The position numbers were made by a program, and so were the translations under genes. From positions 1 through 39,374 of the forward strand of contig JBEKEO010000014.1 in assembly GCA_050013795.1 (NCBI GenBank): a stretch of 39,374 nucleotides of DNA. The letters run 5' to 3'. The stretch is from CAWHOW01 sp050013795. GTDB lineage: Bacteria; Bacteroidota; Bacteroidia; Bacteroidales; CG2-30-32-10. Below are positions 17,878-27,169 of this stretch, piece after piece (within the stretch, counting starts at the first letter, position 1; the number at the start of each line of letters is the position of its first letter). The notes below the pieces were generated by a model that saw only the letters and a program-made list of their open reading frames with translations, was not told where the DNA came from and did no database searches.

Positions 17878-17908
17878 AAAAAAGCCTGCCCTGATGCGAG
17901 CAGGCTTT
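17878..17908 (-). terminator. Terminator of the efflux operon
   Basis: AAAGCCTGC (17881-17889) and GCAGGCTTT (17900-17908) form a 9-bp stem with a 10-base loop. On the minus strand it is followed by a T-run (A at 17878-17883). It lies 35 bases after the stop of the RND gene. Confidence 0.85.
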
Positions 17909-17942
17909 CAGATGTTAGCCTTTTAAAAATCATTAAACAATA

Positions 17943-20900
17943 TCAAATCAACGCTTCAATATCATTGCCATTATTTGCCGTATCATTTTTAGAATACGGT
18001 AGTCCTTTTCTGCTTTTTCTGTTCGAACTGCGCCGTTTTGTTCCAACCTTTGAAGAGTATGCAATAAAATACATAGCCGGAACAAGTATCAATGTCAGGA
18101 AAGTGGCAAAGCTTAAACCAAAAACAATTGCCCATGAAAGCGGTCCGAAGAAACGTACACTGTCGCCGCCCATCCAAATATGCGGATTGAATTCCGTGAA
18201 CAGGGTTTCGAAATTTATATTTAAACCTATAGCTAAAGGAATCAAACCCAATATGGTAGCTGTGGCAGTTAAAATAACAGGGGTGATACGGGTTTTCCCT
18301 GCCTGTATGATGGCATCCCTTGTTTTCAACCCGCGCTCTTTCAACACATCGGTGAATTCAACAAGCAAGATACCATTACGTACAACTATCCCGGCTAAAG
18401 CAACTATGCCCATTCCTGTCAATACAACCGAAAAATCCATACCAAATATTAAATACCCGAGCAATACTCCAATCACACTGAATATGACTTCGGATAATAT
18501 TATCAATGTTTTACTGATTGAATTAAACTGGGTAATTAAAATAAACAGGATTAAGCATAAAGTAAGCAGCACAGCTTTAACCATAAACAACATGGTGTCC
18601 TTCATATCTTCGTTTTCACCGGTAAGGCTTATATCAACACCCTCTTTTTTTGAAAAGCCCGGTAATGATTTTGTTATTTTATTATTTATTTCAGCGGCAG
18701 TATAACCTGTCAGAACATTTGAGCCAAGCGTGATCACTTTTTTCAGGTTTTTTCTTTTGATTCCGCCGTAACTGTTTTCATAATTAATTTTTGCAACAGC
18801 CGAAAGGGGTATTTGCCTTAGTGTCCCTGAGGTCATATCCCTGTAAACAATTTTCAGGTTCAGTAACTTATCAATATGATCCCTCACGTCTTTGGCGTAT
18901 CTGAGTTGAATAGGATACTGGTCTTCATCTTCACGATATTTAGATACCTCTGTTCCTAATATGGCAGTTCTTATCTCATTTCCTATTTGTCCTGTTGATA
19001 AGCCCTCGCGGTTGGCTCTTTCTCTGTCAATATCAATAGTGATTTCGGGTTTTGAATCATCAAAATCGGATTTTAATTGTTCGATACCGGGAATCTTTAA
19101 TGCTTCAACATATTTTTTAAAATCACCGGCAGTTACTATGAGGTCTTCCAGGTTATCTCCGCTTATCTCTATATTTACAGGTTTTCCTGACGATGGCGGA
19201 CCCATTTTGTTTGCATCAACGGTAATTTCTGCAATGGGAATTCCTTTTACGGCGTCCCTCATTTTATCCAAATATTGACTGGTGGAAATACCATGACGTT
19301 TTGAAAATTCAACAAAAGCAACGGTAACTTTACCTTTATTGGAAGTGGACGACCTGTCGAACATTGATTCTGAAGCACCCAAAGAAACATTTGAAATAAT
19401 GGATTCAAGAATAGGATTTTTTCCGCCCGGATAATCCTTAGCCAGAACATTTTTGATCCTGTTTTCTACAATCCCGGTAATTGAATCGGTAACATTCACA
19501 TCCGTTCCAACGGGCAGTTTAATGTAGGTGTAAATATATTGCGGGTCTCCTGAAGGGAAAAGTATGGTTTTGGTATGCGATACGCTGGTCAATATAAAAG
19601 AAGCAACCAATAATACTATCGTTGCCAGTATCACATAATAAGCGCGTTTTTTGAACAGCACCCATTTTAATAAACTCTCATACCTGTTTATCATGGCCGG
19701 AATAAACCGATGCTGGAATTTCAATAATATTTTATATCCATAAAAATTATGTAATATAAAGATAATTGCAATGGTAAAAACAAAGTTCCCTATACCATTA
19801 TGACCCAATAGATGTGCAATAATACCTACGCCGGCAATGATAGATGCATTTTTAAAAATCTTCTTCTTGTTTCCTGATACTTCATTGTCTTCATCGTGTT
19901 TCATGAAAGATACGGCAAACACCGGGTTAAAAATGTAGGCAACAATTAATGATGCAAAAAGAGTCAATATCAAAACAACCGGAATGAAGTGCATGAATTT
20001 ACCAATAGTTCCCGGCCAAAATACCAGAGGAAAGAAAGGAGCCAGCGTTGTTAATGTCCCTGAAAAAATAGGGCCAAATACTTCGCCCGCGGCAAACTTG
20101 GCAGATTGCGAAATATTAAGTTTTCCTTTATTCTGTTTGAATATTCTATGCGTATTTTCTATAACGACAATAGCATCATCCACAACAATACCAAGTGCGA
20201 AAATAAATGAGAACATGACCAGCATGTTCATGGTGTATCCTATACCCGGAAGAACAATATAACAAAGCGCCATTGAAAGAGGAACCGACAGCCCTACAAA
20301 TATGGCATTGGTAAGTCCCATGAAGAACATCAGAACAAGCACAACTAAAACAAACCCGATGATAATGGTGTTGTTCAGGTCTTCCAGCGTGGTTCTGGTA
20401 AACTTCGACTGGTCGCTGGTTATATTGATATTGAGATTTGACGGGAATTTGGTTTCCTTAAGTTCATTTAATGCATCTTTAATTTTGTCGGAAGCATCCA
20501 GAAGGTTCTCGCCGCTTTTTTTAATGACATTAAGGGTAACCACATTCTGCCCGTTCAGTCTGGCAAAACTTTCCTGATCTGCATTACCGTCCTTAATGTC
20601 GGCAATGTCCTTCAATGCAACTGTTGCACCACTTGACGAATGGATGTAAATATTTTTTATTTGTTCGATGTTTTTAAATTCGCCGGTGACCCTGATAGAT
20701 CTGCTCATTCCCTGCATATTGATATTGCCGCCGGAGATGATTACATTTTCAGCAGATACGGCTCTTTGAATATCGCTGAATGAAACGCTGGCCGCCTGCA
20801 TCCTGTACATGTCCACATCAATCTGTATCTCCCTGTCTAATGCGCCAACAATATCAACCCTCGTGATTTCCTTGAATGATTCAATTTTATCCTTGGCGTT

Positions 20901-21401
20901 ATCGGCATATTTTTTTAACCTGTTCAGGTCAATATCACCTGAAAGATTTATATTCATAATAGGTATTTCCGACAGGTCAATATCCATTACTTGTGGATCG
21001 CCATATTTACTTAAATCGTTCGGAAGATCTTTCTTTGTTTTGTCAACAGCGTCTTTTACCTTTTGTTTTGCATCGTCGACCTTGACGTTGGTGTTAAATT
21101 CAACAGCTATCATTGAAAAGTCCTGAATGGAGTTACTGGTAATTTTTTTAACACCATTGATGGATTTGATATTTTTTTCAAGAGGACGGGTGATTAAATT
21201 CTCCATATCGGCAGGACCTGTACCAGGATACATGGTATTGACCAATATTGTCGGAATTATTATATCGGGTATTTGTTCCTTTGGTATGGTTTGATAGTTT
21301 ATCATACCAAATATGGATATGATCGCAATCAATACATATATGCTGGTCTTATTGTTAATGCTCCAACTGGTAGGCTTGAATTCTTTAGTTTTGCCTTTCA
21401 T
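17943..21401 (-). CDS. RND efflux pump inner-membrane transporter (AcrB/MMPL type)
   Basis: A 1152-residue transporter, slightly longer than AcrB (about 1050). It has the usual two-fold repeat of one helix, a large periplasmic domain and five helices. Helix 4 carries the proton-relay Asp pair in FALGIVVDDAIVVIENT. Early sequence reads PTILVNTMYPGTGPADMENL. The extra length is mostly a basic segment plus two hydrophobic stretches in the central cytoplasmic region (~530-590, EVSGNKKKIFKNAS and IIAHLLGHNGIGNF), seen also in other Bacteroidetes relatives. It is the last gene of a TetR, TolC, adaptor, RND operon and ends at a terminator. The substrate (drug, bile salt, lipid) is not shown by the sequence. 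Confidence 0.92.
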   Translation of the reverse strand: MKGKTKEFKPTSWSINNKTSIYVLIAIISIFGMINYQTIPKEQIPDIIIPTILVNTMYPGTGPADMENLITRPLEKNIKSINGVKKITSNSIQDFSMIAVEFNTNVKVDDAKQKVKDAVDKTKKDLPNDLSKYGDPQVMDIDLSEIPIMNINLSGDIDLNRLKKYADNAKDKIESFKEITRVDIVGALDREIQIDVDMYRMQAASVSFSDIQRAVSAENVIISGGNINMQGMSRSIRVTGEFKNIEQIKNIYIHSSSGATVALKDIADIKDGNADQESFARLNGQNVVTLNVIKKSGENLLDASDKIKDALNELKETKFPSNLNINITSDQSKFTRTTLEDLNNTIIIGFVLVVLVLMFFMGLTNAIFVGLSVPLSMALCYIVLPGIGYTMNMLVMFSFIFALGIVVDDAIVVIENTHRIFKQNKGKLNISQSAKFAAGEVFGPIFSGTLTTLAPFFPLVFWPGTIGKFMHFIPVVLILTLFASLIVAYIFNPVFAVSFMKHDEDNEVSGNKKKIFKNASIIAGVGIIAHLLGHNGIGNFVFTIAIIFILHNFYGYKILLKFQHRFIPAMINRYESLLKWVLFKKRAYYVILATIVLLVASFILTSVSHTKTILFPSGDPQYIYTYIKLPVGTDVNVTDSITGIVENRIKNVLAKDYPGGKNPILESIISNVSLGASESMFDRSSTSNKGKVTVAFVEFSKRHGISTSQYLDKMRDAVKGIPIAEITVDANKMGPPSSGKPVNIEISGDNLEDLIVTAGDFKKYVEALKIPGIEQLKSDFDDSKPEITIDIDRERANREGLSTGQIGNEIRTAILGTEVSKYREDEDQYPIQLRYAKDVRDHIDKLLNLKIVYRDMTSGTLRQIPLSAVAKINYENSYGGIKRKNLKKVITLGSNVLTGYTAAEINNKITKSLPGFSKKEGVDISLTGENEDMKDTMLFMVKAVLLTLCLILFILITQFNSISKTLIILSEVIFSVIGVLLGYLIFGMDFSVVLTGMGIVALAGIVVRNGILLVEFTDVLKERGLKTRDAIIQAGKTRITPVILTATATILGLIPLAIGLNINFETLFTEFNPHIWMGGDSVRFFGPLSWAIVFGLSFATFLTLILVPAMYFIAYSSKVGTKRRSSNRKSRKGLPYSKNDTANNGNDIEALI

Positions 21402-21446
21402 GATAGCTAGCGTTTTATATTTTCAAAAATCTGAATAATAAGAAAT

Positions 21447-22559
21447 TTAAAATTTAAGCAATTGTCCGTCTTCAATATTCTGGTAACCCAGCGTAATAAT
21501 CTTATCGCCTTCTTTAAGCCCATCTAATATTTCAGAATTTCCGTTGTATGTCTGGCCAATTTTTACCTTCATCTTTTTTGCCGCATATTTATTACTGCTG
21601 TTTTTCTCTGCTATAAAAACATAATTATCTCCGTTTAATTTTTGTACGACATTAACCGGGGCAACTGTGGCCGAATCGGCATGATAATCATTTATCTTGA
21701 TTACCGCAACCATATTGGCCCTGTATGATTCGTCATTGTTATTAAGATTCATTTCCACGAGAAATGTTCTATTGACTGTGTTAATAAACTTGCTTGCAAA
21801 AGATATTCTGGAAGTAATTTCTTTGTCAAGGTCGGGGAAATTTATTTTTACTTCGTTGCCTGTTCTAAGTTTTGCAGAATAAGCTTCTGCCACATCAGCA
21901 GTGACCTTAACTTTTGAAAGATTCACCACGCGGAATGCAGTAGTTACTCCCGGTGTTACTGTTTGCCCGACCTTAATAGGAATTTCTTCAATCGTGCCAT
22001 TTATAGGCGATACTACCTGCGCCATAGCAATCTGCTCTTTCAACGATTTGATACTGTTCTCAATATTTTCTTTATTGTTTTTTGCAGTAAGGTATTGCAC
22101 TTCAGAACCTATCTTTTGCTCCCATAACTTTTTTTGCTTGATGTAAAGATTCGTTACGTAATTTAAAGTTGAATCAAGGGAAGCAAGGGATTGCATTAAT
22201 ACCGCATCATCAATTTGCGCCAACACCTGACCGTTACTTACTTCCTGTCCTTCTTTTACATCAATCTCGGTAACAACGCCCATCATCTTAGGGCTAATAG
22301 AAATATTTTCTTCACCATCAATCTTTCCCTGAACTTCTAGGAAATGGTCGAAGTTTGATTTTTTCAACTCTGTTACCTCCACTTCAGCAACCTTATCAAT
22401 ACTCTTGCCTTCGTCTTTCGCAATTTCTTTTTCAAGGTCTTTGATCTGTACGGTAATGTCATCATATTGCTTTTTGAGTTTTTCCAGCTTTGATTTTTTA
22501 TCAGATCCACAGGAAATAATGAATAAACCTGCGACAGCAACCAATAATATTCTTTTCAT
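21447..22559 (-). CDS. RND efflux periplasmic adaptor (membrane-fusion protein), lipoprotein
   Basis: A 370-residue HlyD/AcrA-type adaptor. It starts with a lipoprotein signal (LFIISCG, Cys 17), followed by a Lys/Glu-rich coiled coil (~20-55) ahead of the barrel-sandwich domain. The paired lipoyl halves are visible: GVVTEIDVKEGQEVSNGQVL and PINGTIEEIPIKVGQTVTPG, separated by a helical hairpin. A beta-barrel and membrane-proximal domain follow (IKVGQTYNGNSEILDGLKEG). It links the inner-membrane pump to the outer-membrane channel. It lies 15 bases after the TolC gene stop and 45 bases before the RND gene, consistent with one operon. Confidence 0.92.
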   Translation of the reverse strand: MKRILLVAVAGLFIISCGSDKKSKLEKLKKQYDDITVQIKDLEKEIAKDEGKSIDKVAEVEVTELKKSNFDHFLEVQGKIDGEENISISPKMMGVVTEIDVKEGQEVSNGQVLAQIDDAVLMQSLASLDSTLNYVTNLYIKQKKLWEQKIGSEVQYLTAKNNKENIENSIKSLKEQIAMAQVVSPINGTIEEIPIKVGQTVTPGVTTAFRVVNLSKVKVTADVAEAYSAKLRTGNEVKINFPDLDKEITSRISFASKFINTVNRTFLVEMNLNNNDESYRANMVAVIKINDYHADSATVAPVNVVQKLNGDNYVFIAEKNSSNKYAAKKMKVKIGQTYNGNSEILDGLKEGDKIITLGYQNIEDGQLLKF

Positions 22560-22574
22560 AATTATTAATTTTTT

Positions 22575-23984
22575 TTATTTCAACAATTTTTCAAGTTTCG
22601 ATTTTGCAGTTGTAAGGTCTGTTATAGAATTATAGTAGGCCGACTGTGCTTGCAGGTACTGATTCTGTGATTGAGTCAGCTCCATGCTTCCAATAACTCC
22701 TTCTTTGTATTTTACTATATTTTTATTATATATCTTTTCCGCCAAGCGAACATTTTTCTTGCTTGTTTCATACTTTTCATAGGCAGATATAAATGCCGAT
22801 TTGGCTTCGATAAATGACATTTGTAAACCCTGCCCCACCTGCTCTTTTGAAATTTTAGCTTTTTCAAGACTTATCTTCGCTTCACTAGTTTTTGCAAATT
22901 TCATCCCACTTCCAAAAATTGGGATATTCATACTTAGCCCAACCATATTAGGGGGAGTGAACGAAAAAGCATTCTTGTTGAAATTCTTATCAAATGCATA
23001 AAATCCTGCAATATCAGGTAGGAATGAAGATTTCTGATACTTAACATTTAATGCAGACAATCTTTCTTGCGTCTGCATCAGTTTATAATCATTGTTATTG
23101 GCAACATTAAAATCTTTAACCATTAAGCCCGCCATATCCTGTGATTCAATCAAAGAAGTGAGATTATCGATAAGAGCGATCTGGCTGTTAAGATCAATGC
23201 CCATCTGAAATTTTAGTAAATTCTTTACAACCTCCAGCTGGCGCAACAGCATATCTTTGCTGTTCTTTAAATTACTTGTTGTGAGTGTAGCCTGATCTAC
23301 ATCTGACTCTTCAAGCAAACCTTGCTTGTTCATGGAAGTTGTGTAATTAAGTATTTTCTCCATGTTAGCATAAGTAGAGTCGATGATTTCAATATTTTCC
23401 TGTGTAATTAAAACAAGATAATAAGCATTGGTTACCTGTTCGCTGACATCTAATTGCGATTTTGTTACCCCCTGTTCTGAAAGTTGCTTGAATATCTTTG
23501 ATGTTTGCAATCCTACAAGGTACGCTCCGCTGAAAATAAGTTCCGATGCTGTAATATCATATGTCAGTCCCCATCTAAGCTGGTCTTCTGTTGCTACTGT
23601 CTGGTTCGGATCAGGAGCCGGAACATGCCCAAAGCCCGGATTATGTGTCAATCCGGCTAATGCCTGATCTGCACCGTACATCCAAGATCCTAATTCTGTT
23701 AAACCGGTAAATTCGGTTTCTAGGGAAGGCACTGTGATCATGTATGAATAAGACAGCTTTGAATTCACCTGCGGCAACCCTATAGCAGTGGTTTCCCATA
23801 TTTTCTTTTTAGCGCTTTCCACATCAAGATTAGCATTCTTAACAAGCGGGCTGTTTTGTAATGCATAATCCTGCGCTGCTTTTAAGGTAAAGGACATAAT
23901 GCTGTCCTTCTTTTCCTTTTGTGCAGATGCTATATTAAAAGCCAAGAAAAGTATTGCGATAAACATTATTTCTTTTCTCTTCAT
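22575..23984 (-). CDS. TolC-family outer-membrane efflux channel
   Basis: A 469-residue protein with a signal peptide (cleavage after NIASAQ, about residue 22). Two outer-membrane efflux protein repeats follow, each beginning like ALQNSPLVKNANLDVESAKK, with long amphipathic helices (SEQVTNAYYLVLITQENIEI, IEAKSAFISAYEKYETSKKN) and the closing block GSMELTQSQNQYLQAQSAYY. An AAGGAG ribosome site lies just ahead of the ATG, unusually strong for this phylum. The gene forms the exit duct of the tripartite pump encoded with the next two genes. It follows the TetR gene by 99 bases, a gap that could hold its own promoter. Confidence 0.92.
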   Translation of the reverse strand: MKRKEIMFIAILFLAFNIASAQKEKKDSIMSFTLKAAQDYALQNSPLVKNANLDVESAKKKIWETTAIGLPQVNSKLSYSYMITVPSLETEFTGLTELGSWMYGADQALAGLTHNPGFGHVPAPDPNQTVATEDQLRWGLTYDITASELIFSGAYLVGLQTSKIFKQLSEQGVTKSQLDVSEQVTNAYYLVLITQENIEIIDSTYANMEKILNYTTSMNKQGLLEESDVDQATLTTSNLKNSKDMLLRQLEVVKNLLKFQMGIDLNSQIALIDNLTSLIESQDMAGLMVKDFNVANNNDYKLMQTQERLSALNVKYQKSSFLPDIAGFYAFDKNFNKNAFSFTPPNMVGLSMNIPIFGSGMKFAKTSEAKISLEKAKISKEQVGQGLQMSFIEAKSAFISAYEKYETSKKNVRLAEKIYNKNIVKYKEGVIGSMELTQSQNQYLQAQSAYYNSITDLTTAKSKLEKLLK

Positions 23985-24083
23985 CTTAAGTGCTCCTTAT
24001 TTATTTATTCATTTTACTTGACGAAATTATTCTTTGTGTTTTTTACCGGAAAAGGCAAATCGTTAAACGATCGAAAAAATCGG

Positions 24084-24689
24084 TTAAGTGCTGTGTTTGA
24101 TTTTACTATCCAGGTAGTCTATTCCTTTTTGGTTTGCTATGCCACGTATATGATAATTAAATGATGTATTAAATAGTTCTTCGTATGAATATTTGCTTTC
24201 CACTATCAGGTCAAAGGTTTGCGACATCTCCATCCTGAACAGGTAAAAGTTTGCAATAATGTCAATGTGCAGGTCTTTCCGGTATAAGCCTTCTTTAATA
24301 CCCCTTACCATATTCTCTCTTATGCGTTTAAAAATATGGTCGCGCTGCATAAAGTTTATGTTTTTCCAAATTTCAGGATAGTACTTCTGCAGGTCGTATG
24401 TTACCGAAGGACTTATCTTTTTAAGGTACTGGGTAATAAATTTGCTTACGATAAGCAATTCTTCAATGGCATTAACCTGCGATGTTTGCAACTTCATCAT
24501 TTCTTCATGCATTTTTAGCATGTGATGCTCCACAAACTGCTTAACAAGCTCATCCTTATCTTTGAAGTACTCATAAAGCGTTTTTTTCGAAATGCCCAGC
24601 TCTCTTGCAGCATCATCCATTGTTATACTTTTGATGCCGTATTTCAAATACAATTCCGAAACCCTTTGTATTATTTCAGTATCTGTCAT
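24084..24689 (-). CDS. TetR/AcrR-family regulator of the efflux operon
   Basis: The longest frame starts at TTG 24704; the ATG at 24689 is preferred because it starts directly at the conserved N-terminus. The protein is 201 residues. The helix-turn-helix at ~15-50 has the usual pattern SITMDDAARELGISKKTLYEYFKDKDEL. The C-terminal ligand domain is all-helical and unspecific. It lies first in the order TetR, TolC, adaptor, RND, and probably represses itself and the pump until a ligand binds, as in AcrR-type systems; this is inference. It is divergent from a second TetR gene, with a dyad between them. Confidence 0.85.
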   Translation of the reverse strand: MTDTEIIQRVSELYLKYGIKSITMDDAARELGISKKTLYEYFKDKDELVKQFVEHHMLKMHEEMMKLQTSQVNAIEELLIVSKFITQYLKKISPSVTYDLQKYYPEIWKNINFMQRDHIFKRIRENMVRGIKEGLYRKDLHIDIIANFYLFRMEMSQTFDLIVESKYSYEELFNTSFNYHIRGIANQKGIDYLDSKIKHST

Positions 24690-24701
24690 TTGATTTTTTT
24701 G

Positions 24702-24734
24702 CAAATATATATATAATTAAACTAAGGAAACAAA
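24702..24734 (-). promoter_or_regulatory. Promoter of the efflux operon
   Basis: On the minus strand TATATTTG (24702-24709) matches the -7 box TAnnTTTG and TTTG (24731-24734) matches the -33 element, with a 21-bp spacer. The -7 box ends 12 bases before the ATG at 24689, so the leader would be very short. Confidence 0.6.
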
Positions 24735-24760
24735 AAAAAGATAAATAGTTTTCTTAGTTT
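24719..24760. promoter_or_regulatory. Candidate TetR operator between two divergent tetR genes
   Basis: AAACTAAGGAAAC (24719-24731) and GTTTTCTTAGTTT (24748-24760) are inverted copies matching at 12 of 13 positions, centres 29 bp apart. The left half lies in the spacer of the efflux promoter, a fit place for repression. Which of the two TetR proteins binds is open. Confidence 0.45.
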
Positions 24761-24860
24761 CCTGTCTGTCTGTTCAATATGTCCGTTTAAGCTTGTATAA
24801 TTATCAGCTTGTCTGTAAAAACAAAATATTCCTATATTTACATCATATTATTAAAGCATT

Positions 24861-25502
24861 ATGCCACGCAAAAGGAATATTAAGCAAAAAACGGTGAAAG
24901 TTGCAAGAGGGCTTTTCTTTCTGAACGGCTATACAAGCGTTTCCATTGAGGACATCATTAAGAAAGCTGACATCAGCAGGAAAACGTTATATCATTATTT
25001 TGCTTGCAAGGAAGATATACTGAACGAGGTGATTGACGACCTGAGAGATGGCCTTACCGCCGAGATCAATGAGGTGCTTGCAAAGCCAAGGATAGAATTT
25101 ACTGAAAAGTTAAAGATCATTTTCACAAACACTGCTGTTACTCTTTCGGCTATCTCAGCAAAGTTTTCAAGCAATGTGCGTAAAACCTCTCCCGAAGCAT
25201 GGAATAAGATTACCGCTTACAAGCGCGAAATATCCCAGATGTGTTTTTCCCGGTTGATGGACGAAGGCATCGAAAAAGGGCATATCTCAAAAGATATTAA
25301 TAAAGATGTCGCCTTGCTTACTTTTCTGATTGCCGTTGATAATCTTTTCGATCCATTGTTCCTCGACCAGTTACCAAAGGATCTGCTGGGCAGGATACCA
25401 AGGCACCCGCGCGAAATATTCGATGCGATTATAAAGGTGATCTACGAAGGCATACTAACGCAGGAAACAAGGGAAAAGTATCTGGAGAAAGCAAAGAAAT
25501 AA
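24861..25502 (+). CDS. TetR/AcrR-family regulator, second and divergent copy
   Basis: A 213-residue protein from ATG 24861. The DNA-binding domain at ~10-55 reads ARGLFFLNGYTSVSIEDIIKKADISRKTLYHYFACKEDIL with the classic recognition-helix pattern. The remaining helices form a ligand domain (LLTFLIAVDNLFDPLFLDQL), unlike that of the first TetR, so the two proteins are not recent duplicates. It is transcribed away from the efflux operon and towards asnS, which starts 138 bases later. Its target may be the shared intergenic dyad. No partner gene follows in tight spacing. Confidence 0.83.
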   Translation: MPRKRNIKQKTVKVARGLFFLNGYTSVSIEDIIKKADISRKTLYHYFACKEDILNEVIDDLRDGLTAEINEVLAKPRIEFTEKLKIIFTNTAVTLSAISAKFSSNVRKTSPEAWNKITAYKREISQMCFSRLMDEGIEKGHISKDINKDVALLTFLIAVDNLFDPLFLDQLPKDLLGRIPRHPREIFDAIIKVIYEGILTQETREKYLEKAKK

Positions 25503-25608
25503 ACAGACGGATATTTCCCTTATTTCTAATGCGACACCTATCATGACAAGTGTATAACTTTACATGACAAATGCATCAACGGGTCTGTTCTATAAACTTG
25601 CTAATCCC

Positions 25609-25643
25609 GCAAAAAAGTCGTTTTTTTGCAAAAAAATCAAATG
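25609..25643 (+). repeat. A/T hairpin and 19-bp leader shared with the tetR gene
   Basis: TTTGCAAAAAAATCAAATG (25625-25643), ending in the proposed asnS ATG, is identical to the minus-strand leader and ATG of the efflux tetR gene (24687-24705). Just before it, GCAAAAAA (25609-25616) and TTTTTTTGC (25621-25629) form an inverted repeat around GTCG. Confidence 0.6.
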
Positions 25644-27053
25644 GTGATGGATTATTATTTACGACATAAGATAAAGGATTTACTGAAGAGCCCGGAAACT
25701 GCAAGTATAGGCAGCACAGTAACAGTTAAAGGATGGGTGCGCACCAAAAGAGGAAATAAGAACGTAGCTTTCATAGCCATTAACGATGGCTCTGTTATAC
25801 ATAATATACAGGTGGTTGCCGATGTTCAGAAGTTCGACGAGAATCTGCTCAAACAAATTTCCACGGGTGCATGCATTGGTGTTACGGGTAAACTGGTAGA
25901 ATCGCCTGCTTCAGGGCAAAAGGTTGAAATCAATGCCGATACAATTATCTTATACGGTGAAGCTGATCCCGAAAAGTTTCCTTTGCAGAAAAAAGGTCAT
26001 ACTCTTGAGTTTCTGAGGGAAATAGCGCATCTACGTCCAAGGACAAATACGTTCGGCGCTGTTCTGCGTATCCGCCATGCCATGGCTTATGCCATACATA
26101 AATACTTTAACGATAATGGCTTTTATTACATGCATACGCCTGTTATTACAGGTTCCGATGCCGAAGGGGCAGGGGCCATGTTCCGCGTTACCACTCTCGA
26201 TATAGAAAATCTTCCCAAAAACGATAAGGGTGAAATTGACTATACTAAAGATTTCTTTGGCAAATCCACCAACCTCACTGTTTCAGGGCAGCTTGAAGCC
26301 GAACTTGGGGCAATGGCATTATCGCTGGTATATACATTCTCGCCTACTTTCCGTGCTGAGAATTCTAACACACCAAGGCATCTTGCAGAATTCTGGATGG
26401 TAGAACCTGAAATGGCTTTCTATGAAATTAAGGATAACATGGACCTTGCAGAAGATTTCCTGAAGTTTCTTATCCGCTATGCCCTTGAAAATTGCGCCGA
26501 CGACCTAGAGTTCCTGAACAACATGTATGACAAAGAACTTGTTGAAAGGTTGAATTCTATTGTGAATACCGATTTTGAAAGGCTGACTTACACTGAAGCC
26601 GTTGACATATTACAGAAATCAGGACAGAAGTTTGAATTCCCCAACACCTGGGGCAGCGACCTGCAATCGGAACACGAAAGGTATCTCGTTGAAAAACATT
26701 TCAAGAAACCTGTCATCCTAACCGACTATCCTAAAGACATCAAAGCTTTCTACATGAAGCAGAACGACGACGGGAAAACGGTACGCGGCATGGATGTGCT
26801 GTTTCCAAAGATAGGCGAGATCATAGGGGGTTCGCAAAGGGAGGAAGTGTATGATAAATTGTATGCGCGCATAAAGGAACTGAAAATAAAAGAGGAAGAC
26901 CTTTGGTGGTATCTCGAAACTAGGAAATTCGGCACCGCACCACACAGTGGCTTTGGTCTTGGCTTTGAGCGACTGATATTATTTGTTACGGGTATGGGAA
27001 ATATAAGGGATGTGATTCCTTTCCCGAGAACGCCACAAAATGCAGAGTTTTAA
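25641..27053 (+). CDS. asnS: Asparaginyl-tRNA synthetase
   Basis: The longest frame opens with TTG 25626; the ATG at 25641 (470 residues) or 25647 is more likely. The N-terminal OB fold binds the anticodon (GSTVTVKGWVRTKRGNKNVAF). The class II core has motif 1 around HAMAYAIHKYF, motif 2 (FSPTFRAENSNTPRHLAEFW) and motif 3 (SGFGLGFERLILFVTGM). The blocks TGSDAEGAGAMFRV and LTVSGQLEAE, and the end block RDVIPFPRTPQNAEF, are typical of AsnRS rather than AspRS. It charges tRNA-Asn with asparagine directly. No internal break is seen. Confidence 0.95.
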   Translation: MVMDYYLRHKIKDLLKSPETASIGSTVTVKGWVRTKRGNKNVAFIAINDGSVIHNIQVVADVQKFDENLLKQISTGACIGVTGKLVESPASGQKVEINADTIILYGEADPEKFPLQKKGHTLEFLREIAHLRPRTNTFGAVLRIRHAMAYAIHKYFNDNGFYYMHTPVITGSDAEGAGAMFRVTTLDIENLPKNDKGEIDYTKDFFGKSTNLTVSGQLEAELGAMALSLVYTFSPTFRAENSNTPRHLAEFWMVEPEMAFYEIKDNMDLAEDFLKFLIRYALENCADDLEFLNNMYDKELVERLNSIVNTDFERLTYTEAVDILQKSGQKFEFPNTWGSDLQSEHERYLVEKHFKKPVILTDYPKDIKAFYMKQNDDGKTVRGMDVLFPKIGEIIGGSQREEVYDKLYARIKELKIKEEDLWWYLETRKFGTAPHSGFGLGFERLILFVTGMGNIRDVIPFPRTPQNAEF

Positions 27054-27169
27054 AATTGATTGATAAATGTACAAACAAAAGAGCCTATAAAAGTTTTCAT
27101 TAAAATGCTTGATTTTTGACAAAAAAATGACTAACTTGCAGCATTAATGAAATACGGGAGGAGATTATA

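Noticed and set aside
17965..21126. Long plus-strand frames opposite the RND transporter gene, up to 246 codons
   Set aside because: They follow the codon pattern of the RND gene in the opposite strand and give Ser/Ile-rich sequence with no family features.
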